This document shows positions 13,778-16,629 of a stretch of 16,629 nucleotides of DNA, piece after piece. The first letter of the stretch is position 1. Each line of letters opens with the position of its first letter. The notes under the pieces are model-generated. The model was given only the letters and a program-made list of their open reading frames with translations. It made no database searches and was not told the origin of the DNA. This DNA comes from Oscillospiraceae bacterium (GTDB taxonomy: Bacteria; Bacillota_A; Clostridia; Oscillospirales; Oscillospiraceae): the NCBI GenBank assembly GCA_017470325.1, contig JAFUES010000008.1, forward strand, positions 1-16,629. The letters are read 5' to 3'. Made by a program: the position numbers and the translations under genes.

Positions 13778-15187
13778 TCAGGCAGCGACGAAGCCCAGGA
13801 TCAGGTAGAGGACCGCCGCGATCACACCGCAGGTCAGCGCGTAGGGCAGCTGGGTCTGTACATGGTCGATGTGGTCGGAGGCGGCGCCGGTGGAAGACAG
13901 CACCGTGGTGTCCGACAGGGGCGAGCAGTGGTCGCCGAATACGCCGCCGCCGGCCACGGCTGCGAAGCAGGCGCAGACCAAAGTGGTCACCGTGCCGCCG
14001 GAGAAGGCGAAGGCCAGGGGCAGGGCGATGGGCATGCAAATGGCAAAGGTGCCCCAGGAGGAGCCGGTGGCAAAGGCCATGATGGCCGAGATCACGAAGA
14101 TGATCACCGGCAGCAGCGCGGGGGAGAGGAAGCCCATGCTCAGAGAGACGATGTAATTGGCCGTGCCCATCTGGCTGCTGAGGGCGTTGATGGAATAGGC
14201 CAGCGCCAGCAGGATCACGGCGGGCACCGCGCCCTTGACGCCCTGGACCAGGGTGTCCATGACCTCCTGGAAGGGGATCCCCTGGATCACCATACTGATG
14301 CTCATGAAGATGATCACGCACAAAAAGGCCTCCATGGTCTTGGCTGAGCCCAGGGCGATATAGGTACCCAGGGCGATGCCGATGATCATCAGCACCGGCA
14401 GCAGGAAGTTCAGGAAAATGCGGGGCTTCAGCCCGGGATAGGCCTCCATCTCTGTCAGCTCCCGGCCGATCAGGGGGACGGCGCCGTCCCGCAGGACCTT
14501 GCCCTCGTTCATGGCGCGAGCCTCGGCCTTTTTCATGGGACCGTAGTCCTTGATGATGCCGGAGCCGATCAGACCCACCATCAGCACGGCCAGGATGGCG
14601 TAGAAGTTGAAGGGGACCGCCCGCAGGAACAGGGCCGCGCCGTCCTCCGCCGTGGCGATGGAGCCCACACCCACCGCCAGCCCGCTGAGATAGGCGGCCC
14701 AGCCGGTGATGGGCACCAGCACGCTGACCGGCGCGGAGGTGGAGTCGGCAATATAGGCCAGCTTTTCACGGGAGATCCTGGCCTTGTCCGTGATGCTGCG
14801 CATGGTAGAGCCCACGAAGAGCGGGCTGAAGGAATCGCTGAAGTAGACGAAAATGCCCAGCACCCAGGCCAACAGCTGAGCGCCCCGGCGGGACAGATTC
14901 CGGTCGTGCAGCTTCAGCGAGAAGCTCTGGATGGCGCCGGTCTTCTGGAAATAAGCCACAATGATGGCGATGAAAGTGTTGAGCAGCATGACCCAGGAGA
15001 AGCTGGTGGTGCCCAGACTGCTCTTGAGCAGGTTCGGCAGACCCAGCAGGCCCTCTCCGCTGAGCAAGGTGCCCACCAGACAGGCGGCGATCAGCGAGAC
15101 GATGGTGTTGCGCGTCAGGAAAGAGAGCACGATCGCGATGATCGGCGGGATGATGGAAATGAAGCCCAGGGATGTCAATTCGTTCAT
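13778..15187 (-). CDS. lysW: NhaC-superfamily transporter, probable lysine transporter LysW
   Basis: This 469-residue, strongly hydrophobic protein has about 11-12 predicted membrane spans. The NhaC hallmark GGGVFGDHCSPLSDTT starts at residue 413, and SDSFSPLFVGSTMR lies in the N-terminal half. NhaC-family proteins exchange sodium or protons for substrates. A subgroup preceded by lysine riboswitches was named LysW and proposed as lysine transporters by comparative genomics (Rodionov and co-workers, 2003). The riboswitch immediately upstream here is the reason for choosing lysine over plain Na+/H+ exchange. The start at 15187 follows GAGAGGAG; the frame is open 77 codons further, but that part is the antisense-readable riboswitch and has no membrane character. 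The carboxyethylornithine synthase-like gene is directly downstream. Confidence 0.85.
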   Translation of the reverse strand: MNELTSLGFISIIPPIIAIVLSFLTRNTIVSLIAACLVGTLLSGEGLLGLPNLLKSSLGTTSFSWVMLLNTFIAIIVAYFQKTGAIQSFSLKLHDRNLSRRGAQLLAWVLGIFVYFSDSFSPLFVGSTMRSITDKARISREKLAYIADSTSAPVSVLVPITGWAAYLSGLAVGVGSIATAEDGAALFLRAVPFNFYAILAVLMVGLIGSGIIKDYGPMKKAEARAMNEGKVLRDGAVPLIGRELTEMEAYPGLKPRIFLNFLLPVLMIIGIALGTYIALGSAKTMEAFLCVIIFMSISMVIQGIPFQEVMDTLVQGVKGAVPAVILLALAYSINALSSQMGTANYIVSLSMGFLSPALLPVIIFVISAIMAFATGSSWGTFAICMPIALPLAFAFSGGTVTTLVCACFAAVAGGGVFGDHCSPLSDTTVLSSTGAASDHIDHVQTQLPYALTCGVIAAVLYLILGFVAA

Positions 15188-15220
15188 GGTGCGTTCTCCT
15201 CTCTGTTTGTTCCTCGGGGC

Positions 15221-15255
15221 AAAACAAAAACGCCAGCTCCGTACGGAGTTGACGT
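15221..15255 (-). terminator. Riboswitch-controlled terminator ahead of lysW
   Basis: On the minus strand ACGTCAACTCCG (15255-15244) pairs with CGGAGCTGGCGT (15241-15230) apart from one A-C mismatch, followed by TTTTTGTTTT (15230-15221). It sits 34 nt before the lysW start and 40 nt after the aptamer, where a lysine riboswitch expression platform belongs. A separate 9-bp hairpin, TTTCGGGGC/GCCCCGAAA, occupies 15264-15285 between aptamer and terminator. Confidence 0.85.
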
Positions 15256-15294
15256 CAGCTTGCTTTCGGGGCGGCTGCCCCGAAAAGACTGTGA

Positions 15295-15463
15295 CCCAAT
15301 AGCGCTCCGCACGGTAGTGCGACAGTCCAGGAGATGTTCTCCCCTGGCCCAGCGGAGCTCCCTTGCCGTGGACGGTCCGCTTCGGCGCCTGCGCCTTTCC
15401 CCCTCCGCCGACCGGCAAGTCATGTACGGAGCGCTACTGATCGCAAGGCGCGCCTCTATCAAG
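15295..15463 (-). promoter_or_regulatory. Lysine riboswitch aptamer (L box)
   Basis: Read on the minus strand, the conserved lysine aptamer landmarks occur in order: GATAGAGGCGCG (complement of 15449-15460), GATCAGTAG (loop-E region of P2), GGCGCCGAAGCGG, GCTGGG, GACTGTC, the small P5 hairpin GCAC-TACC-GTGC (15320-15309), and then GGAGCGC into the closing strand. P1 pairs CTTGATAG (15463-15456) with CTATTGGG (15302-15295) over 8 bp, three of them wobbles. Lysine binding stabilises P1 and in this class turns off the downstream gene, here by letting the terminator at 15221-15255 form. The roughly 170-nt size is standard. Confidence 0.93.
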
Positions 15464-15475
15464 GTTTGTGATTAT

Positions 15476-15504
15476 AGTTTACCAAAAAACGGAAATTCCC
15501 GCAA
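15476..15504 (-). promoter_or_regulatory. Promoter for the lysine riboswitch/lysW transcript
   Basis: On the minus strand TTGCGG (15504-15499) and TAAACT (15481-15476) are 17 bp apart with an extended -10 TGG. An overlapping TATAAT (15476-15471) is an alternative -10 but lacks a suitably placed -35. Either start gives a transcript beginning just ahead of the aptamer. Confidence 0.6.
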
Positions 15505-15529
15505 TCCCCATTAATTCCCAAAAATCCCC
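15494..15529. repeat. Four helically phased AATTCCC/AATCCCC repeats upstream of lysW promoter
   Basis: AATTCCC (15494-15500), AATCCCC (15503-15509), AATTCCC (15513-15519) and AATCCCC (15523-15529) recur every 9-10 bp, overlapping and extending upstream of the -35 box. The spacing equals about one helical turn, as for a regulator contacting one face of DNA. Function is unknown. Confidence 0.6.
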
Positions 15530-15586
15530 GTGCGCAACAGGCGCTTTTGTAAGAAACTTCCAAGGAACGGCCTTTGCCCGGCCTGG

Positions 15587-16480
15587 TCATGGCTGCGTTT
15601 TCCGCCACTGGCTGGGGCTCTGGCCGAAGCGCAGCCGGAAGGCCTTGGCGAAGTAACTCATCTCCCGGAAGCCGCAGCGCTCGCCGATTTCGGAGATGCT
15701 GAGCGCCGTGGTTTTCAGCAGCTCCTCCGCCCGGTCCAGTCGATATCGGATCAGATAGCGATTGGGCGTGGTGCCGATCAGCTGTTGGAAGCAGCGCAGG
15801 CATTCGCTCTCGCTGACGGCGGCGCTGGCCGCGATCTGGGCAATGCGGATATCTTCTGCGTAATGCTCCTGGATGTAGAGCAGCATGGCCTTGATCCGAT
15901 CCTCTCTGACCTGATCTGCCCGACCGGTCTGGCTTTCTGCCGGGCTCAGGTTTCGGGACAGGAGCAGGATCAGCCGGGACAAATGCTCCCGCACGGAAAA
16001 CTCGTAGTCCTCCGACTCCGCAACGCACAGCCGCCAGGCGCTCTCAATGGCGCCCAGAGCCTCCGCCTGCCAGGGGACGTCTCCGCACAGCAGAACAGCT
16101 TCCCGAGGACAGCGCTCCAACAGGGGCGAGAGATAGCGCTGCCAGAACACGCTCTCCATACTGCCGCCCACCAGACGGGCGTGGAACACCAGAGAGTGAT
16201 AGGCGCAGTCGCTGCCCTGCACCGGGACGCAGGCGTGCAGCACGCCGGAGGGGAGAAAGAAGCCGCAGCCCTCGGGCACCAGCAGCGCGCCCCGGCTGGT
16301 CTGTACCAGGGTGTCGCCCCTGACGGCGGCGACGGCTTCCAGCTCCTCGTGCCAGTGCCAGGACACATCGCTGTCCCGGAAATCATGGTCGTAGCAGGCG
16401 ATGGGAAAAGCGGGACTGCCGTGGGCCGTGAGCTCCCGGCCGGAGAGGTCGGTTATGACGTCGCATCGTTTGACGGACAT
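15587..16480 (-). CDS. AraC-family transcriptional regulator with N-terminal cupin domain
   Basis: This 297-residue protein has an N-terminal cupin-like sensor domain (about 15-130; WHWHEELEAV at 41-50 supplies H42, H44 and E45, and LLVPEGCGFFLPSGVLH follows). The C-terminal AraC double helix-turn-helix spans about 195-297: first helix pair around IAQIAASAAVSESECLRCF, second ISEIGERCGFREMSYFAKAF (262-281), ending FGQSPSQWRK. The effector is probably a small molecule; sequence does not say which. The start at 16480 follows GAGGAG with 8 nt spacing. It lies upstream of, and on the same strand as, the riboswitch-lysW-ceo block, and no convincing terminator separates them (15505-15586), so its targets may include that block or genes beyond the window. 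Confidence 0.93.
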   Translation of the reverse strand: MSVKRCDVITDLSGRELTAHGSPAFPIACYDHDFRDSDVSWHWHEELEAVAAVRGDTLVQTSRGALLVPEGCGFFLPSGVLHACVPVQGSDCAYHSLVFHARLVGGSMESVFWQRYLSPLLERCPREAVLLCGDVPWQAEALGAIESAWRLCVAESEDYEFSVREHLSRLILLLSRNLSPAESQTGRADQVREDRIKAMLLYIQEHYAEDIRIAQIAASAAVSESECLRCFQQLIGTTPNRYLIRYRLDRAEELLKTTALSISEIGERCGFREMSYFAKAFRLRFGQSPSQWRKTQP

Positions 16481-16629
16481 AGGATATACTCCTCGTATAA
16501 TAAGTTTCAGAGACTGTTTTAAGTGTGCTCTGTATACACTCTGTATGTTGTCATCAGGCTTTAAGATGCCCGTGGTAAAATGCTGTTGGTCGGCAGGGCC
16601 AAGTTCTTTTTTCTCCCGTTGAACCGAAA
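16481..16629 (-). promoter_or_regulatory. AraC-gene upstream region with a paired direct repeat
   Basis: No gene is evident in this stretch. It holds two copies of CTCTGTAT (16528-16535 and 16539-16546) exactly 11 bp apart, and an AGTGT/ACACT inverted pair (16522-16526/16536-16540) over the same bases. AraC regulators often bind paired direct half-sites, so this is a candidate autoregulatory operator. I could not fix a convincing -35/-10 pair for the regulator. Confidence 0.35.

Noticed and set aside
15188..15418. A 77-codon N-terminal extension of the lysW frame
   Set aside because: The stretch is the lysine riboswitch and its terminator, and the encoded residues have no membrane character; the ATG at 15187 has a GAGAGGAG site.
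1..16629. CRISPR arrays, insertion sequences, tRNA or rRNA genes, phage genes
   Set aside because: No spaced direct-repeat arrays, transposase-like proteins, terminal inverted repeats around genes or tRNA cloverleafs were recognised on either strand.

Overview
The window reads as a GC-rich (roughly 60% by eye) chromosome segment of an endospore-forming Firmicute. The evidence is an AddAB recombination nuclease, a zinc-type L31, SpoVT with a sigma-G-like promoter, AGGAGG-type ribosome binding sites, intrinsic terminators and a lysine riboswitch. The style fits gut Clostridia of the Oscillospiraceae type, but that placement is inference. I see no insertion sequences, CRISPR arrays, tRNA, rRNA or phage genes.

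Layout. 1-4744 (+): 3' end of addB overlapping addA (double-strand break repair). 4772-5141 (+): rpmE with its own promoter and terminator. 5141-5750 (-): spoVT, with a striking dyad across its promoter and leader. 5800-7647 (+): glycerol-1-phosphate dehydrogenase and free methionine-R-sulfoxide reductase, apparently one operon. 7659-10269 (-): a three-gene ADP-ribose-centred cassette transcribed vWA, then macrodomain fused to a helix-turn-helix-like C-terminus, then ADP-ribosylglycohydrolase. 10363-11365 (-): an alpha/beta hydrolase followed by a 39-codon ORF that looks like the two joined ends of an isoprenylcysteine methyltransferase-like protein. 11432-12714 (+): glycerate kinase, divergent from the hydrolase through abutting -35 boxes. 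12724-15504 (-): a lysine-riboswitch-controlled LysW (NhaC superfamily) transporter, then an N5-(carboxyethyl)ornithine synthase-like gene. 15587-16480 (-): an AraC-family regulator.

How the genes fit together. Two clusters stand out. The first is the vWA/macro-HTH/ARH cassette, which pairs two predicted ADP-ribose-removing activities with a metal-ion-dependent adhesion-type scaffold and a possible DNA- or RNA-binding module, with no ADP-ribosyltransferase in view. The second is the lysine block, where a riboswitch that should shut off lysine import also lies upstream of an enzyme family that condenses pyruvate with ornithine or lysine. The remaining genes are mostly housekeeping. The observations I would check first are the cassette, the lysine/ceo linkage, the spoVT dyad and the 39-codon remnant.
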